Part shown: positions 26,502 through 38,027 of the stretch, piece by piece
How positions within the stretch are numbered: the stretch's first letter is position 1
How the letters are laid out: every line of letters starts with the position of its first letter
Assembly: GCF_900115705.1 (NCBI RefSeq)
Contig: NZ_FOXL01000006.1
Span: forward strand, 310,001 to 374,000
DNA: 64,000 nt
Reading direction: 5' to 3'
Origin: Frateuria terrea
GTDB taxonomy: Bacteria > Pseudomonadota > Gammaproteobacteria > Xanthomonadales > Rhodanobacteraceae
Program-made: the position numbers and the translations under genes
The notes under the pieces: generated by a model
The model's database searches: none
Told to the model about the DNA's origin: nothing
What the model saw: only the letters and a program-made list of their open reading frames with translations

Positions 26502-27655
26502 TGCCCGAACCCCTGCTCGCGCTCGCCAACGCCCGCGTGATGACCGACGAGGGTCTGCGCGACGACATCGCGGTGCTCGTGCGCAACGGCCACGTGCTGG
26601 CATTGGTCGACGCGGACGACCCGCGCCTGAGCGGGGCGCAGCGCCACGACCTCGGTGGCGCGCTGCTGCTGCCGGGCTTCATCGACGTGCAGGTCAACGG
26701 CGGCGGCGGGCTGCTGTTCAACGATGCACCGACCGTGGAGACGCTCGAAGGCATCGCCGCCGCGCACCGGCGCTTCGGCACCACCGGCCTGCTGCCGACG
26801 CTGATTACCGACACCGCGCCGAAGATGCGCGCCGCGCTCGACGCCGTCGACGCAGCGATCGCGCGCGGCGTGCCTGGCATCCTCGGGATCCATCTGGAAG
26901 GCCCGTTTCTGGCGCCCGCGCGCAAAGGCATCCACGACGCCTCGCTGTTTCGCACGCCCGACACCGATGACCTGCTCGCGCTCACCGCGCAGCGCCGCGG
27001 CGTGGTCATGCTTACCCTCGCACCCGAGCGGGTCGATGCGGGCGTGATCGCGCGCCTGGCCGCCGCCGGCGTGCGCGTGGTCGCCGGCCATACCGCCGCC
27101 GACTACGCCACCACGCGCGCGGCGCTGGATGCCGGCGTCTGCGGCTTTACCCACCTCTACAACGCGATGACTCCGCTGACCAGCCGCGAGCCCGGCGTGG
27201 TCGGCGCCGCGCTGGACGACGCGGCGAGCTGGTGCGGGCTGATCGTCGACGGCCACCACGTGCATCCGGCGTCACTGCGCGTGGCCATCAACGCCAAGCC
27301 GCCAGGCAAGTGCGTGCTGGTCACCGATGCGATGCCGCCCGTCGGCAGCACGCGGCCCGACTACGTGCTCAACGGCCAGACCATCACCGCGCGCAACGGC
27401 ATTTGCATGAACGATGCCGGCGTGCTCGCCGGCAGCGCGCTGGACATGGCCGGGGCCGTGCGCAACGCGGTCAACCTGCTGGGCCTGCCGCTGGCCGAGG
27501 CCTCGCGCATGGCCAGCAGCTATCCGGCCGAATGGCTCGGCCTGGAACAGACGCATGGCCGCATCGCGCCCGGCCAGCGCGCCGACTTCGCGGTGCTGGA
27601 CGACACGCTGGCGGTACGCGGGAGCTGGATCGCGGGCACCTATTACCCTGCATGA
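26501..27655 (+). CDS. nagA: N-acetylglucosamine-6-phosphate deacetylase
   Basis: 384 aa. Amidohydrolase that removes acetate from GlcNAc-6-phosphate. Metal and catalytic elements appear in order: 'LPGFIDVQVNGGGG', the Glu in 'GIHLEGPFLAPARKGIH', His in 'VVAGHTAADY', His in 'FTHLYNAMTPL', 'VDGHHVHP' and the catalytic Asp in 'LVTDAMPPVG'. The length is usual for NagA. It is coupled to the upstream SIS deaminase by a one-base overlap. It is the last gene of the plus-strand nag operon; the following 225 bp show no clear terminator or other feature. Confidence 0.95.
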   Translation: MPEPLLALANARVMTDEGLRDDIAVLVRNGHVLALVDADDPRLSGAQRHDLGGALLLPGFIDVQVNGGGGLLFNDAPTVETLEGIAAAHRRFGTTGLLPTLITDTAPKMRAALDAVDAAIARGVPGILGIHLEGPFLAPARKGIHDASLFRTPDTDDLLALTAQRRGVVMLTLAPERVDAGVIARLAAAGVRVVAGHTAADYATTRAALDAGVCGFTHLYNAMTPLTSREPGVVGAALDDAASWCGLIVDGHHVHPASLRVAINAKPPGKCVLVTDAMPPVGSTRPDYVLNGQTITARNGICMNDAGVLAGSALDMAGAVRNAVNLLGLPLAEASRMASSYPAEWLGLEQTHGRIAPGQRADFAVLDDTLAVRGSWIAGTYYPA

Positions 27656-27880
27656 CGAAAGGGCTCCGGCGGGAGCGGGTCGGACTGGTGCTGTGGCCCA
27701 CCACGCGGCATACCGCAGTAGCGGGCGGTCCATCTGCGCCGCGTGGGCCAGCGCCTTGCCGTTGCGGAAGCGGGGCGCCGGCCAAGCCTACGGCATCCGG
27801 ACAGGACGGCGCAGCGCCCGCCCATCGTCATGGCGATCTGCTACGTTGCCCGCCTTTCCTGATCGCCGCTGGACCTTCCG

Positions 27881-29869
<1,989 letters not shown>

Positions 29870-30006
29870 GCCGCCGGCTTGTCGCGGGGGCGTCCGCCAT
29901 CCGCCCTTCGGCCGCAACGCTACGTGCCCGAGTCTTTCCCCGCGAACGCGGTGAAGGGGCCGACAGGCGGATGCGGGGCTCCCAGGTGGCGTGCCCAGCA
30001 GCTGCG

Positions 30007-30036
30007 TTGACGCCGCCCGCTCGTGCCACGTAACGT
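30007..30036 (+). promoter_or_regulatory. Probable thr operon promoter
   Basis: TTGACG (30007-30012) and TAACGT (30031-30036) are 18 bp apart. The predicted start of transcription, about 30043-30045, coincides with the ATG of the Thr-rich leader at 30045. The same layout (TTGACA, 18 bp, TAAGGT, then ATG after 7 bp) precedes the branched-chain leader. Confidence 0.45.
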
Positions 30037-30044
30037 CCACACCC

Positions 30045-30197
30045 ATGTCGCCGTTTTCCACCCGCGCCCGCGTACTCCCCGCCCCGGCTCAGCCGGGCAT
30101 GGCCGCGCGCGGCGGCGCCCTCGCGCCATCCGTCACCGCCACGAGCATTACCACCACGACCACTGCCTGGTCCGGGTGGATGTCCGTGCGCGCATAA
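30045..30197 (+). CDS. thrL: thr operon leader peptide
   Basis: 50-aa open frame whose residues 31-40 read TATSITTTTT: seven Thr and one Ile in ten, the signature of a threonine/isoleucine-sensing attenuation leader. Trp, Ser and Arg codons follow before the TAA stop. The downstream genes hom-thrB-thrC make threonine, which supports the role. The Ile codon is ATT rather than the ATC preferred in this GC-rich genome. Upstream of ATG 30045 there is no Shine-Dalgarno sequence but a promoter-like pair, suggesting leaderless translation. A shorter start at ATG 30099 (32 aa) is possible. Confidence 0.65.
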   Translation: MSPFSTRARVLPAPAQPGMAARGGALAPSVTATSITTTTTAWSGWMSVRA

Positions 30198-30212
30198 GTT
30201 CCATCACGCAAC

Positions 30213-30237
30213 GGCCCCGCCCTCGACGAGGCGGGCC
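30213..30237 (+). promoter_or_regulatory. GC-rich hairpin after thrL, possible attenuator stem
   Basis: GGCCCCGCC and GAGGCGGGCC can pair (core CCCGCC/GGCGGG) 16 bp after the leader stop. No T-run follows, so it is not a classical intrinsic terminator; it may be one arm of a leader structure. The rest of 29870-30298 shows nothing beyond promoter, leader and the AAGGAGG ribosome site of hom. Confidence 0.35.
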
Positions 30238-30298
30238 GGCATGCAGCACTGACCGAAACCGTCGCGCGAGCCAGGGGCCTCTACCCAAGGAGGCTCAC

Positions 30299-31447
30299 GT
30301 GGACATCCCCGCTTCATCCGTCGAACCCTCGCGGCCACGGCCGCGTACCGCCGCCTTGCCCACGCGCACGCTGGCGCTGGGCGTGATCGGCCCCGGACGT
30401 GTCGGTGGCGCGCTGCTCGAACAGCTGCGCGCGGCGCGCACGCGCCTGGCCACGCAGCTTGGCCTCGCACTCGAGCTGCGCGGCGTGGCCACCCGCCATC
30501 GCATGTGGCTGGACTGCGACGATCCACAGCTCGACCGCCGCGCCGGCGCACAGACCTGGCGCCCGGCCAGCCTGGACGCCTTCGCGGCCCACGTGCGCGG
30601 GCTCGACGGCCCGGCGGTGCTGGTCGATTGCAGCGCCAGCGAGGCCGTGGCGGACCGCTACGCCGACTGGCTCTGCACCGGCCTGCACGTGGTCACCCCC
30701 AACAAGCTCGCCGGCAGCGGCCCGCTTCCGCGCTGGCAGGCGATCCGCGCCGCGGTGGCGGCTGGCTCTTCGCGCTGGCGCCACGAAGCCACGGTCTGCG
30801 CCGGCCTGCCGGTGATCCAGACGCTGCGCGACCTGCTCGACACCGGCGACACCCTGCATGCGATCGACGGCATGCTCTCGGGCACGCTGGCCTGGCTGTG
30901 CAGCCGGCATGATGGCGCGCAGCCGTTCTCCATGCTGCTGCGCGAGGCACACGCGCAGGGCTATACCGAGCCCGATCCGCGCGAGGACCTCTCCGGCACC
31001 GACGTGGCGCGCAAGCTGGTGATCCTGGCGCGCGAAGCCGGCTGGTCGCTGTCGCTGGAGGATGTGGAGGTGGAAAGCCTGGTGCCGCCGGCGCTCGCCG
31101 CGCTTTCCACCGATGCCTTTCTCGATCGCCTCGGCCAAGGTGGCCTGGCCGGGTTGGATATCCCGCTGGCCGAGCGTCTCGCCCGCGCACGCGCGGCCGG
31201 CTGCCGGCTGCGCCACGTCGCCAGCCTCGACACCCACGGCCGGGCGAGGGTGCGGCTCGAAGCGCTTCCCGCGCATCATCCGTTCGCGCACTCCCGGCTC
31301 ACCGACAACATCGTGCAGCTGCGCAGCGCCCGCTACTGCGACAATCCGCTGATCGTGCAGGGTCCCGGCGCCGGCCCGCAGGTCACCGCCGCCGGCGTGT
31401 TCGCCGACGTGCTGCGCATCGCCGAGGCCCAGGAAGCACGCGCATGA
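30299..31447 (+). CDS. hom: Homoserine dehydrogenase, ThrA-type catalytic domain without aspartate kinase or ACT domain
   Basis: 382 aa from GTG 30299, with AAGGAGG five bases upstream. It reduces aspartate semialdehyde to homoserine. The N-terminal Rossmann motif is '[17 protein letters not shown]', followed by '[16 protein letters not shown]' and the catalytic '[53 protein letters not shown]' region (given here in overlapping recognisable parts: [25 protein letters not shown]). The sequence matches the dehydrogenase half of fused ThrA/MetL rather than stand-alone Hom, yet no aspartate-kinase part precedes it and no ACT domain follows. The stop overlaps a possible thrB ATG at 31444. Confidence 0.88.
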   Translation: MDIPASSVEPSRPRPRTAALPTRTLALGVIGPGRVGGALLEQLRAARTRLATQLGLALELRGVATRHRMWLDCDDPQLDRRAGAQTWRPASLDAFAAHVRGLDGPAVLVDCSASEAVADRYADWLCTGLHVVTPNKLAGSGPLPRWQAIRAAVAAGSSRWRHEATVCAGLPVIQTLRDLLDTGDTLHAIDGMLSGTLAWLCSRHDGAQPFSMLLREAHAQGYTEPDPREDLSGTDVARKLVILAREAGWSLSLEDVEVESLVPPALAALSTDAFLDRLGQGGLAGLDIPLAERLARARAAGCRLRHVASLDTHGRARVRLEALPAHHPFAHSRLTDNIVQLRSARYCDNPLIVQGPGAGPQVTAAGVFADVLRIAEAQEARA

Positions 31448-31467
31448 ACCTCACCAAGGAATCGCCC

Positions 31468-32397
31468 ATGTCGTCCGCCCGCACCGCCAGCGCCTTCGCC
31501 CCCGCCTGCGTGGGCAACGTAGGCGTGGGTTTCGACATCCTGGGCCACACCCTGGCCGGCGCCGGCGACCGCGCGCAGGTGACGTGCATCGACGAGCCGG
31601 TCGTGCGCATCACCGCCATCGAGGGCGTGGTATCGGGGCTGCCGCGGGAGGCCGGACGCAACACGGCCGGCGCCGCGCTGGTCGCGTTGCGCCACGCGCT
31701 GCAGCTGCAGCACGGCTTCGAACTGACCCTGCACAAGGGCATCGCGCTGGGTTCGGGCATGGCCGGCTCGGCAGCCTCCTGCGTGGCTGCGCTGGTCGCC
31801 GCCAATGCGCTGCTGGACGCGCCGCTGCCACGTGAGGCGCTGTACGGCTTCGCCATGGACGGCGAAGCGGTGGCCAGTGGCGGTCGCCACGGCGACAACG
31901 TCGGTCCGCAGCTGATCGGCGGGCTGGTGCTGGCCACCGCGTCGCGGCTGGTGCGCATCCCGGTACCGGCACACTGGCACTGCGCTCTGGTGCATCCGCA
32001 CTGCGTGCTGGAGACGCGCCGGGCGCGCGCGGCGTTGGCCGGGGCCTATGCCCTGCACGATTTCGTTGCGCAGAGCGCCAATTTGGCCCAGGTGATCGCC
32101 GGTTGCTGGCGCGGCGACGCCACGCTGGTGCGCGAAGGCCTGAAGGACGTGCTGGTCGAGCCACGGCGCGCGCCGCTGGTGCCGAACTTCGCCCGCGTGC
32201 AGCAGGCCGCGTTCGACCACGGCGCGCTCGGCGCGAGCATCTCCGGCGCGGGCCCCAGCGTGTTCGGCTGGTTCGAGGACGCCCGCGCCGCGCACGCTGC
32301 CGCCGAGGCGATGCGCGCGGCGTTCGCCGAGGCCGGGTTGGGTAGCGACGTGCTGGTCGGCCCCATCGACGGTCCCGCAGCCGAGGTACTCGCATGA
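31468..32397 (+). CDS. thrB: Homoserine kinase (GHMP family)
   Basis: 309 aa from ATG 31468 (AAGGA seven bases upstream); an ATG at 31444 overlapping the hom stop gives 317 aa. It phosphorylates homoserine for threonine synthesis. GHMP-kinase features: the N-terminal '[21 protein letters not shown]', the ATP loop '[22 protein letters not shown]' (motif [10 protein letters not shown]) and the C-terminal '[14 protein letters not shown]'. It is the second gene of the thr operon and overlaps thrC by 4 nt (ATGA). Confidence 0.93.
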   Translation: MSSARTASAFAPACVGNVGVGFDILGHTLAGAGDRAQVTCIDEPVVRITAIEGVVSGLPREAGRNTAGAALVALRHALQLQHGFELTLHKGIALGSGMAGSAASCVAALVAANALLDAPLPREALYGFAMDGEAVASGGRHGDNVGPQLIGGLVLATASRLVRIPVPAHWHCALVHPHCVLETRRARAALAGAYALHDFVAQSANLAQVIAGCWRGDATLVREGLKDVLVEPRRAPLVPNFARVQQAAFDHGALGASISGAGPSVFGWFEDARAAHAAAEAMRAAFAEAGLGSDVLVGPIDGPAAEVLA

Positions 32398-33704
32398 GCG
32401 CGCTGCGCTACGCCAGCACGCGCGGCCGTGCACCCGCAGTTGGCCTGAGCAGGGCGATCGCCGCCGGCCTCGCGCCCGACGGCGGGCTCTACGTCCCGGA
32501 ACACCTGCCCACGCTCGACCCGCGCGCGTTCGATCCGCGCGGCGACCTGGCCGCCATCGCGACCACGTTGCTAGCACCGTTCTTCGCCGGCGACGCGCTG
32601 GCTGGCGCATTGCCGGCGATCTGCGCCGAGGCGTTCACCTTCGAGGCGCCGCTGCGCCCGCTCGCACGTCCGGATGCCCTGCTGCTCGAGCTGTTCCACG
32701 GCCCGACCGCCGCCTTCAAGGACTTCGGCGCGCGCTTCCTCGCCGCCTGCCTGCGCCGCCTGCGCGGCGAGGTGGCCCCGCCGCTGACCATCCTGGTCGC
32801 CACCTCCGGCGATACCGGCGCCGCGGTGGGCGCCGCGTTTCATGGGCAACCGGACCTGCGCGTGGTGATCCTCTATCCCGACGGCCGCGTGTCGCCGCGC
32901 CAGGCCCACCAGCTGGGCAGCTTCGGCGGCAACGTGCAGGCGCTGCGCGTGGCAGGCAGCTTCGACGACTGCCAGCGCATGGTGAAGGCTGCGCTCAACG
33001 ACGCCGAGCTGCAGCGCGAGGTACCGCTCAGCTCGGCCAACAGCATCAGCCTGGGCCGCCTGCTGCCGCAGATGGGCTACTACGCGCATGCCTCCCTGGG
33101 CTGGTGGCGCACGCACGGCATGCCGCTGGACTTCATCATCCCCACCGGCAACCTCGGCAACGCGCTGGCCTGCATCTGGGCGCGCGCCATGGGCCTGCCG
33201 ATCGGCGAGGTGCGCCTGGCCTGCAACGCCAACGCCGCGCTGCCGGATTTCTTCGCCGGCGGCGACTACCGTCCGCGCGATGCCGTGGCCACGCTCGCCA
33301 ACGCGATGGACGTGGGTGCGCCGAGCAACTTCGAGCGCTTGCGCTGGACCTACCGCGACGACGATGCCGCGTTGCGCGCTGCGCTGCGGGCGCAATGCGT
33401 GAGCGACGAGGAGATACGTACGACCCTGCTGCGCCATGCGCGTGGGCAGATCGGAGTGGTTTGCCCCCACACCGCCACCGCGCTGGCAGTGCTCGATCGC
33501 GAACCGGTACGCGGGGACAAGGCCTGGTGCGTCGTCTCGACAGCCCATCCGGCCAAGTTCGAGAGCGTGCTGGAACCGTTGCTGGGGTGCCCGCTGCCCG
33601 TGCCACCGCCGCTGGCCGCGATGCTCGAACGTTCTCCGCAGGCCGAGCCCATCGCCGCCGACGAAGCTGCTTTTGGCCACTGGCTGCGCGACTGGACCGC
33701 GTGA
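32394..33704 (+). CDS. thrC: Threonine synthase
   Basis: 436 aa. PLP enzyme converting O-phosphohomoserine to threonine. N-terminal '[14 protein letters not shown]' and '[19 protein letters not shown]' are typical; the PLP lysine is in '[17 protein letters not shown]', with the phosphate loop '[17 protein letters not shown]'. The length fits the bacterial class of about 430 aa. The start overlaps the thrB stop (ATGA at 32394). It is the last gene of the threonine operon; the next 116 bp carry the promoter of the branched-chain operon rather than a clear terminator. Confidence 0.94.
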   Translation: MSALRYASTRGRAPAVGLSRAIAAGLAPDGGLYVPEHLPTLDPRAFDPRGDLAAIATTLLAPFFAGDALAGALPAICAEAFTFEAPLRPLARPDALLLELFHGPTAAFKDFGARFLAACLRRLRGEVAPPLTILVATSGDTGAAVGAAFHGQPDLRVVILYPDGRVSPRQAHQLGSFGGNVQALRVAGSFDDCQRMVKAALNDAELQREVPLSSANSISLGRLLPQMGYYAHASLGWWRTHGMPLDFIIPTGNLGNALACIWARAMGLPIGEVRLACNANAALPDFFAGGDYRPRDAVATLANAMDVGAPSNFERLRWTYRDDDAALRAALRAQCVSDEEIRTTLLRHARGQIGVVCPHTATALAVLDREPVRGDKAWCVVSTAHPAKFESVLEPLLGCPLPVPPPLAAMLERSPQAEPIAADEAAFGHWLRDWTA

Positions 33705-33713
33705 CGCCACGCG

Positions 33714-33745
33714 CCACGTCCGGACGTATGGACGTCCAGACATCC
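33714..33745. promoter_or_regulatory. Four tandem 8-bp boxes with GACGTC-like core upstream of the ilv-leu promoter
   Basis: Consecutive octamers CCACGTCC, GGACGTAT, GGACGTCC and AGACATCC occupy 33714-33745, ending 38 bp upstream of the -35 box. Regularly spaced octamers of this form resemble operators of cooperative ribbon-helix-helix repressors such as MetJ (consensus AGACGTCT). The regulator here is unknown; this is a pattern observation. Confidence 0.3.
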
Positions 33746-33783
33746 GTTTTTGCAGCATAGAACGAACCGTCATAAGAAAGCGC

Positions 33784-33813
33784 TTGACACGCCCGCACGG
33801 CCGCACCTAAGGT
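33784..33813 (+). promoter_or_regulatory. Probable promoter of the branched-chain amino-acid operon
   Basis: Consensus TTGACA (33784-33789) and TAAGGT (33808-33813) are 18 bp apart. The predicted transcript start, about 33820, lies at the leader-peptide ATG (33821). Confidence 0.6.
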
Positions 33814-33820
33814 CGACGAC

Positions 33821-33958
33821 ATGCCGCATCGCAACAGCCAGCGTCGCATTGCCCCGACGGATCGCCTCCCGGTGATCGCGGGCCTCGCGTCGCTTCGCGG
33901 CCAGCTCCTTCTTGCCCTCGTACTCGTCCTCCTCATTACCAACGGAGGTGCGGGCTGA
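33821..33958 (+). CDS. ilvL: Leader peptide of the ilv-leu operon
   Basis: 45-aa frame. Residues 28-40 read QLLLALVLVLLIT: eight Leu, two Val and one Ile within 12, the expected sensor for branched-chain aminoacyl-tRNA. It ends NGGAG and TGA, and a perfect terminator hairpin follows 39 bp later. The Leu codons in the run are CTC and CTT, not the CTG that dominates neighbouring genes, which would sharpen ribosome stalling. There is no Shine-Dalgarno sequence, and the -10 box ends 7 bp before the ATG, so translation is probably leaderless. Confidence 0.82.
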   Translation: MPHRNSQRRIAPTDRLPVIAGLASLRGQLLLALVLVLLITNGGAG

Positions 33959-33997
33959 GGCGTGTCCAGGTAACGAAGAATCCGACCTGACAAACCT

Positions 33998-34036
33998 GAA
34001 ACCCCGCACCCGGCAACGGTTGCGGGGTTTCTTTTT
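33998..34036 (+). terminator. Attenuator terminator of the ilv-leu operon
   Basis: GAAACCCCGCA (33998-34008) pairs perfectly over 11 bp with TGCGGGGTTTC (34021-34031), with a 12-nt loop and TTTTT at 34032-34036. It stands between the Leu/Val/Ile-rich leader and leuA, the position of a transcription attenuator. Confidence 0.88.
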
Positions 34037-34066
34037 GCCTCGGCTCCACCCAACGGAGCCCATGCG

Positions 34067-35656
34067 ATGAAACCAGACACAGCAGGAACGAAGCCGACGC
34101 AGGCCGACGAGCCACGCGTTCGGATCTTCGACACCACCTTGCGCGACGGCGAGCAGGCGCCCGGCTTCGCGCTGGATCGCAAGGCGAAATTGCGCATCGC
34201 ACAATCGCTCGAGACACTCGGCGTGGACGTAATGGAGGCGGGCTTTCCGCAGGCATCGGAGGAGGACTTCGCGGCCGTACGGGAAATCGCGCGCCAGGTG
34301 CGCCAGAGCACCATCTGCGCGTTGGCGCGCTGCCAGCGCGGCGACATCGAGCGTGCGGCGCAGGCGCTGGAAGGCGCGCAGCGCGGGCGCATCCACCTGT
34401 TCCTCTCGACCAGCCCGCTGCATCGCGAGCACAAGCTCAACATGAGCCGTGCGCAGGTGCTGGACGCGGCGGTGGCCGCGGTGACGCGGGCGCGCGGGCT
34501 GTGCGACGAGGTCGAGTTTTCCGCGGAGGACGCGTTGCGTACGGAGCCGCAGTTCCTGGCCGAGGTGTTCGCCGCGGTGGCGGTGGCCGGTGCAGGTACG
34601 CTCAACGCGCCGGACACGGTGGGCTATGCCACGCCCTCGGAAGTGGCATCCCTGTTCACCTATCTGCGCAAATGCATACCGGACGAGTCGGTAGTGTTCT
34701 CCGCGCACTGCCACGACGACCTCGGGCTGGCCGTGGCCAACACGCTGGCCGCGGTAGGCGCGGGTGCACGGCAGGTGGAATGCACCATCAACGGCATCGG
34801 CGAACGCGCCGGCAATGCCGCGCTGGAGGAAATCGTGATGGCGCTGCGCGTGCGCGCGCCGTACTTCGGCCTGGCCACGCGCATCGACACGCGGCGGCTG
34901 CACGCCACCTCGCGGCTGCTCGGCGAACTCACCCGCCAGCCGGTGCCGCGCAACAAGGCGATCGTCGGCGCCAACGCTTTCGCGCACGAGTCGGGCATCC
35001 ACCAGCACGGCGTGCTGAGGCATCGCGGCACCTACGAGATCATGCGGCCGCAGGACGTCGGCGCCGACGATGCGCCGCTGGTGCTCGGCCGCCACTCCGG
35101 CCGGCATGCGCTGCGCCAGCGCCTGGCCGCGCTCGGCCACACGCCGGACGACGCTGCGCTGGACGGCCTGTTCGAGCGCTTCAAGGCGCTGACGGCGAGG
35201 CGCAGCGAGATCCACGACGAGGACCTGGCCGCGCTTGCGCTGGGGCTCGATCCGGACGCGCCGGGTCCGTGGTCGATCGCCCACCTGCACAGCGCCAGCC
35301 TGCTCGGCAGCGCCTCGGCGTCGGTGCGGCTCAAGCACGAGGATGGCCGCACGGCGGCCGAGGCGGCGATCGGCGAAGGCCCGGTCGACGCGCTGCTGCG
35401 CGCGATCGAGCGCGCCAGTGCCTGTGCGCTGGAGCTGACCGGATTCCAGCTGCGCGCGATCCGCAGCGGCAGCGGCGCGCAGGGCGAGGCCCGCCTTACC
35501 GCCGAGCACGACGGCCGCACCTGGCACGGCCGCGCCGCCAGCACCGACATCGTCGAGGCCACCGCGCGGGCGGTGCTGTCGATCGTCAACCGCATCGCGC
35601 GCGAGGCCGAGGCCCGCCGCGCGTCCCCACCTGCCGTGCAAGGAGCCACCGCATGA
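34067..35656 (+). CDS. leuA: 2-isopropylmalate synthase
   Basis: 529 aa. Condenses acetyl-CoA with 2-oxoisovalerate, the first step to leucine. HMG-CoA lyase-like barrel with '[16 protein letters not shown]' (metal Asp), '[23 protein letters not shown]' and '[13 protein letters not shown]' (metal His). A C-terminal LeuA allosteric domain (about 395-520) implies leucine feedback inhibition. Start ATG 34067 with GGAG eight bases upstream; a nearby ATG at 34062 leads to an immediate stop. It is the first structural gene after the attenuator and overlaps ilvE by ATGA. Confidence 0.95.
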   Translation: MKPDTAGTKPTQADEPRVRIFDTTLRDGEQAPGFALDRKAKLRIAQSLETLGVDVMEAGFPQASEEDFAAVREIARQVRQSTICALARCQRGDIERAAQALEGAQRGRIHLFLSTSPLHREHKLNMSRAQVLDAAVAAVTRARGLCDEVEFSAEDALRTEPQFLAEVFAAVAVAGAGTLNAPDTVGYATPSEVASLFTYLRKCIPDESVVFSAHCHDDLGLAVANTLAAVGAGARQVECTINGIGERAGNAALEEIVMALRVRAPYFGLATRIDTRRLHATSRLLGELTRQPVPRNKAIVGANAFAHESGIHQHGVLRHRGTYEIMRPQDVGADDAPLVLGRHSGRHALRQRLAALGHTPDDAALDGLFERFKALTARRSEIHDEDLAALALGLDPDAPGPWSIAHLHSASLLGSASASVRLKHEDGRTAAEAAIGEGPVDALLRAIERASACALELTGFQLRAIRSGSGAQGEARLTAEHDGRTWHGRAASTDIVEATARAVLSIVNRIAREAEARRASPPAVQGATA

Positions 35657-36618
35657 GCGCTCCCTTCCTCTGGCACAACGGCCGGCTCAAGCCCTGGACC
35701 GACGCCACCGTGCACGTCGGCGCGCATGCGCTGCACTACGGCTCGTCGGTATTCGAAGGGCTGCGCGTGTACGCCACGCCACAGGGGTCGGCCTACTTCC
35801 GCCTGGCCGACCACACGCGGCGGCTGTTCGAGTCGGCACGCGTCTACGACATCGAGGTCGGCTACGGGCCCGACGAGATCGACGCTGCCTGCCTGGAGCT
35901 GATCCGCGCCAACGGCATGGGCTCGGCTTACGTGCGGCCGATCGTGTTCCGCGGCGCCGGTTCGCTGGGCGTGCTGCCGCAGGCGGACGGTCCGGTCGAC
36001 GTGGCGATACTCGCCCTGCCCTGGGGGGCGTATCTGGGCGACGCGGCCGAGCGTGGCGCCGACGTGTGCGTGTCGTCATGGCGGCGGCCGGCGCCGGGCA
36101 CGCTTCCCGGTTGGGCCAAGGCCGGCGGCAACTACCTCTCCAGCCAGCTGATCGCGCTGGAGGCGCGCCGCGGCGGCTACGACGAAGGCATCGCGCTGGG
36201 CCACGAAGGCCTGCTCGGCGAAGGCGCCGGCGAGAACCTGTTCCTGGTGCGCAAGGGTCGACTGCTCACGCCGCCGACCAGCGCCGGCATCCTGGCCGGC
36301 ATCACGCGCGACACGGTGATCACCCTGGCCGGCGAGCTGGGCCTGCCGGTGGAGGAACGCGACCTGCCACGCGAGGCGCTCTACAGCGCCGAGGAGGTGT
36401 TCCTGTGCGGCACCGCCGCCGAGATCACGCCGGTGCGCTCGGTCGACCGCAAGCGCGTCGGCGACGGCATACCCGGCCCGGTCACACGCGCGCTGCGCGA
36501 GGCCTTTTTCGACCTGTTCGGCGGACGGACCGCCGATCGCCACCACTGGCTGACCCACGTGCACGATCCGGTGCGCCCGAGCGTGGCCGCCACGACCCGC
36601 GAGGAGATCCACGCATGA
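35653..36618 (+). CDS. ilvE: Branched-chain amino-acid aminotransferase (class IV)
   Basis: 321 aa. PLP aminotransferase for the last step to leucine, isoleucine and valine. Fold-type IV marks: '[20 protein letters not shown]', the PLP lysine region '[19 protein letters not shown]' and '[14 protein letters not shown]', with '[15 protein letters not shown]' near the C-terminus. Start ATG 35653, with AGGAG seven bases upstream, overlaps the leuA stop (ATGA); its own stop overlaps the leuC start the same way. Confidence 0.93.
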   Translation: MSAPFLWHNGRLKPWTDATVHVGAHALHYGSSVFEGLRVYATPQGSAYFRLADHTRRLFESARVYDIEVGYGPDEIDAACLELIRANGMGSAYVRPIVFRGAGSLGVLPQADGPVDVAILALPWGAYLGDAAERGADVCVSSWRRPAPGTLPGWAKAGGNYLSSQLIALEARRGGYDEGIALGHEGLLGEGAGENLFLVRKGRLLTPPTSAGILAGITRDTVITLAGELGLPVEERDLPREALYSAEEVFLCGTAAEITPVRSVDRKRVGDGIPGPVTRALREAFFDLFGGRTADRHHWLTHVHDPVRPSVAATTREEIHA

Positions 36619-38027
36619 ACCCGCGCACGTTGTTCGACAAGCTGTGGGACGCCCACGTGGTGGTGCCGGAAACGCCCGACACGCCGGCCGTGCTCTACGT
36701 CGACCTGCACCTGGTGCACGAGGTCACCTCGCCGCAGGCGTTCGACGAGCTGCGCGGCCGCGGCCTGGCCGTGCGCCGTCCCGACCGCACGCTGGCCACG
36801 CTCGACCACTCCACGCCCACGCTGCCACCCGGCCCGGACGGCCAGCGTCCCTACGCCAGCGCCGAGGCGCGCGCGCAGGTGGCGCAACTGGAGGCGAACT
36901 GCCGCGCGTTCGACATCGAGCTGCACGGCTGGGACAGCGCCGAGCGCGGCATCGTGCACGTGATCGGTCCGGAACTCGGCGCCACGCAGCCGGGCATGAC
37001 CATCGTCTGCGGCGACAGCCACACCTCCACCCATGGCGCCTTCGGCGCGCTGGCCTTCGGTATCGGCACCACCGAGGTGGGCCACGTGCTGGCCACGCAG
37101 TGCCTGCTGCAGCGCAAGCCCAAGACGCTGGCGATCCACGTCGACGGCGCGCTGCCGCCGGGCGTGGGTGCCAAGGACCTGGTGCTGCACGTGATCGGCC
37201 GCATCGGTGTCGATGGCGGTACCGGCCACGTCATCGAGTACCGCGGCGCGGCGATCGAGGCGCTCTCGATGGAAGAGCGCATGACCGTCTGCAACATGTC
37301 GATCGAGGCCGGTGCGCGCGCAGGGCTGATCGCGCCGGATGAGATCACCTTCACCTGGTTGAAGGGCCGTCCGCGCGTGCCGCAGGGCGAGGCGTGGGAA
37401 TGTGCCGTGGCGTGCTGGCGCGCGCTCGCCAGCGATGCAGGCGCAACGTATGACCGCGAGATCCGCATCGACGCGCGCGAGGTACGCCCCACCGTCACCT
37501 ACGGTACGCACCCGGGCATGGCGATCGCGCTCGATGCACCGGTGCCCGCGCCGCGCAATGCGCCCGAGGCACGCGCGCTGGCCTACATGCGCGCCGAGGC
37601 CGGCCGGCCGATGCGCGGCATGCCGGTGGACGTGGTGTTCGTCGGCAGCTGCACCAACTCGCGCCTGCCCGACCTGCGCGAGGCGGCGGCCGTGCTGCGC
37701 GGGCGGCGCGTGGCCAGCAGCGTACGCATGCTGGTGGTGCCGGGCTCCGAGGCGGTGCGGCGTGCGGCCGAGGCGGAGGGGCTGCACGACGTATTCCACG
37801 CCGCGGGCGCGGAGTGGCGCGTGCCGGGCTGTTCGATGTGCATCGCCATGAACGGCGACCTGGCGCAGCCGGGGCAGCTCGTGGTGTCGACGTCGAACCG
37901 CAACTTCGAGGGGCGGCAGGGCAAGGGGGCGCGCACCGTGCTGGCCAGTCCGGCTACGGCGGCCGCGTCGGCGGTGGCCGGTTTTGTTGCCGACGCACGT
38001 GAAGTGCTGGCGGAGGTGGCGGCATGA
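36615..38027 (+). CDS. leuC: 3-isopropylmalate dehydratase large subunit
   Basis: 470 aa. Aconitase-family subunit holding a [4Fe-4S] cluster; with LeuD it isomerises 2- to 3-isopropylmalate. '[26 protein letters not shown]'-type region is present as [20 protein letters not shown], cluster cysteines are in '[10 protein letters not shown]' and '[12 protein letters not shown]', and '[12 protein letters not shown]' is the substrate loop. It follows ilvE with ATGA overlap. Its stop codon is overlapped in turn by a 77-codon repeat-derived frame that bridges to leuD. Confidence 0.95.
   Translation: MNPRTLFDKLWDAHVVVPETPDTPAVLYVDLHLVHEVTSPQAFDELRGRGLAVRRPDRTLATLDHSTPTLPPGPDGQRPYASAEARAQVAQLEANCRAFDIELHGWDSAERGIVHVIGPELGATQPGMTIVCGDSHTSTHGAFGALAFGIGTTEVGHVLATQCLLQRKPKTLAIHVDGALPPGVGAKDLVLHVIGRIGVDGGTGHVIEYRGAAIEALSMEERMTVCNMSIEAGARAGLIAPDEITFTWLKGRPRVPQGEAWECAVACWRALASDAGATYDREIRIDAREVRPTVTYGTHPGMAIALDAPVPAPRNAPEARALAYMRAEAGRPMRGMPVDVVFVGSCTNSRLPDLREAAAVLRGRRVASSVRMLVVPGSEAVRRAAEAEGLHDVFHAAGAEWRVPGCSMCIAMNGDLAQPGQLVVSTSNRNFEGRQGKGARTVLASPATAAASAVAGFVADAREVLAEVAA

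Noticed and set aside
30023-30197. His-rich leader (…HRHEHYHHDH…) in the alternative frame of the thr leader region
   Set aside because: The same ACC-rich DNA gives His codons out of frame. The downstream genes make threonine, and the Thr frame has its own ATG and stop at the right place.
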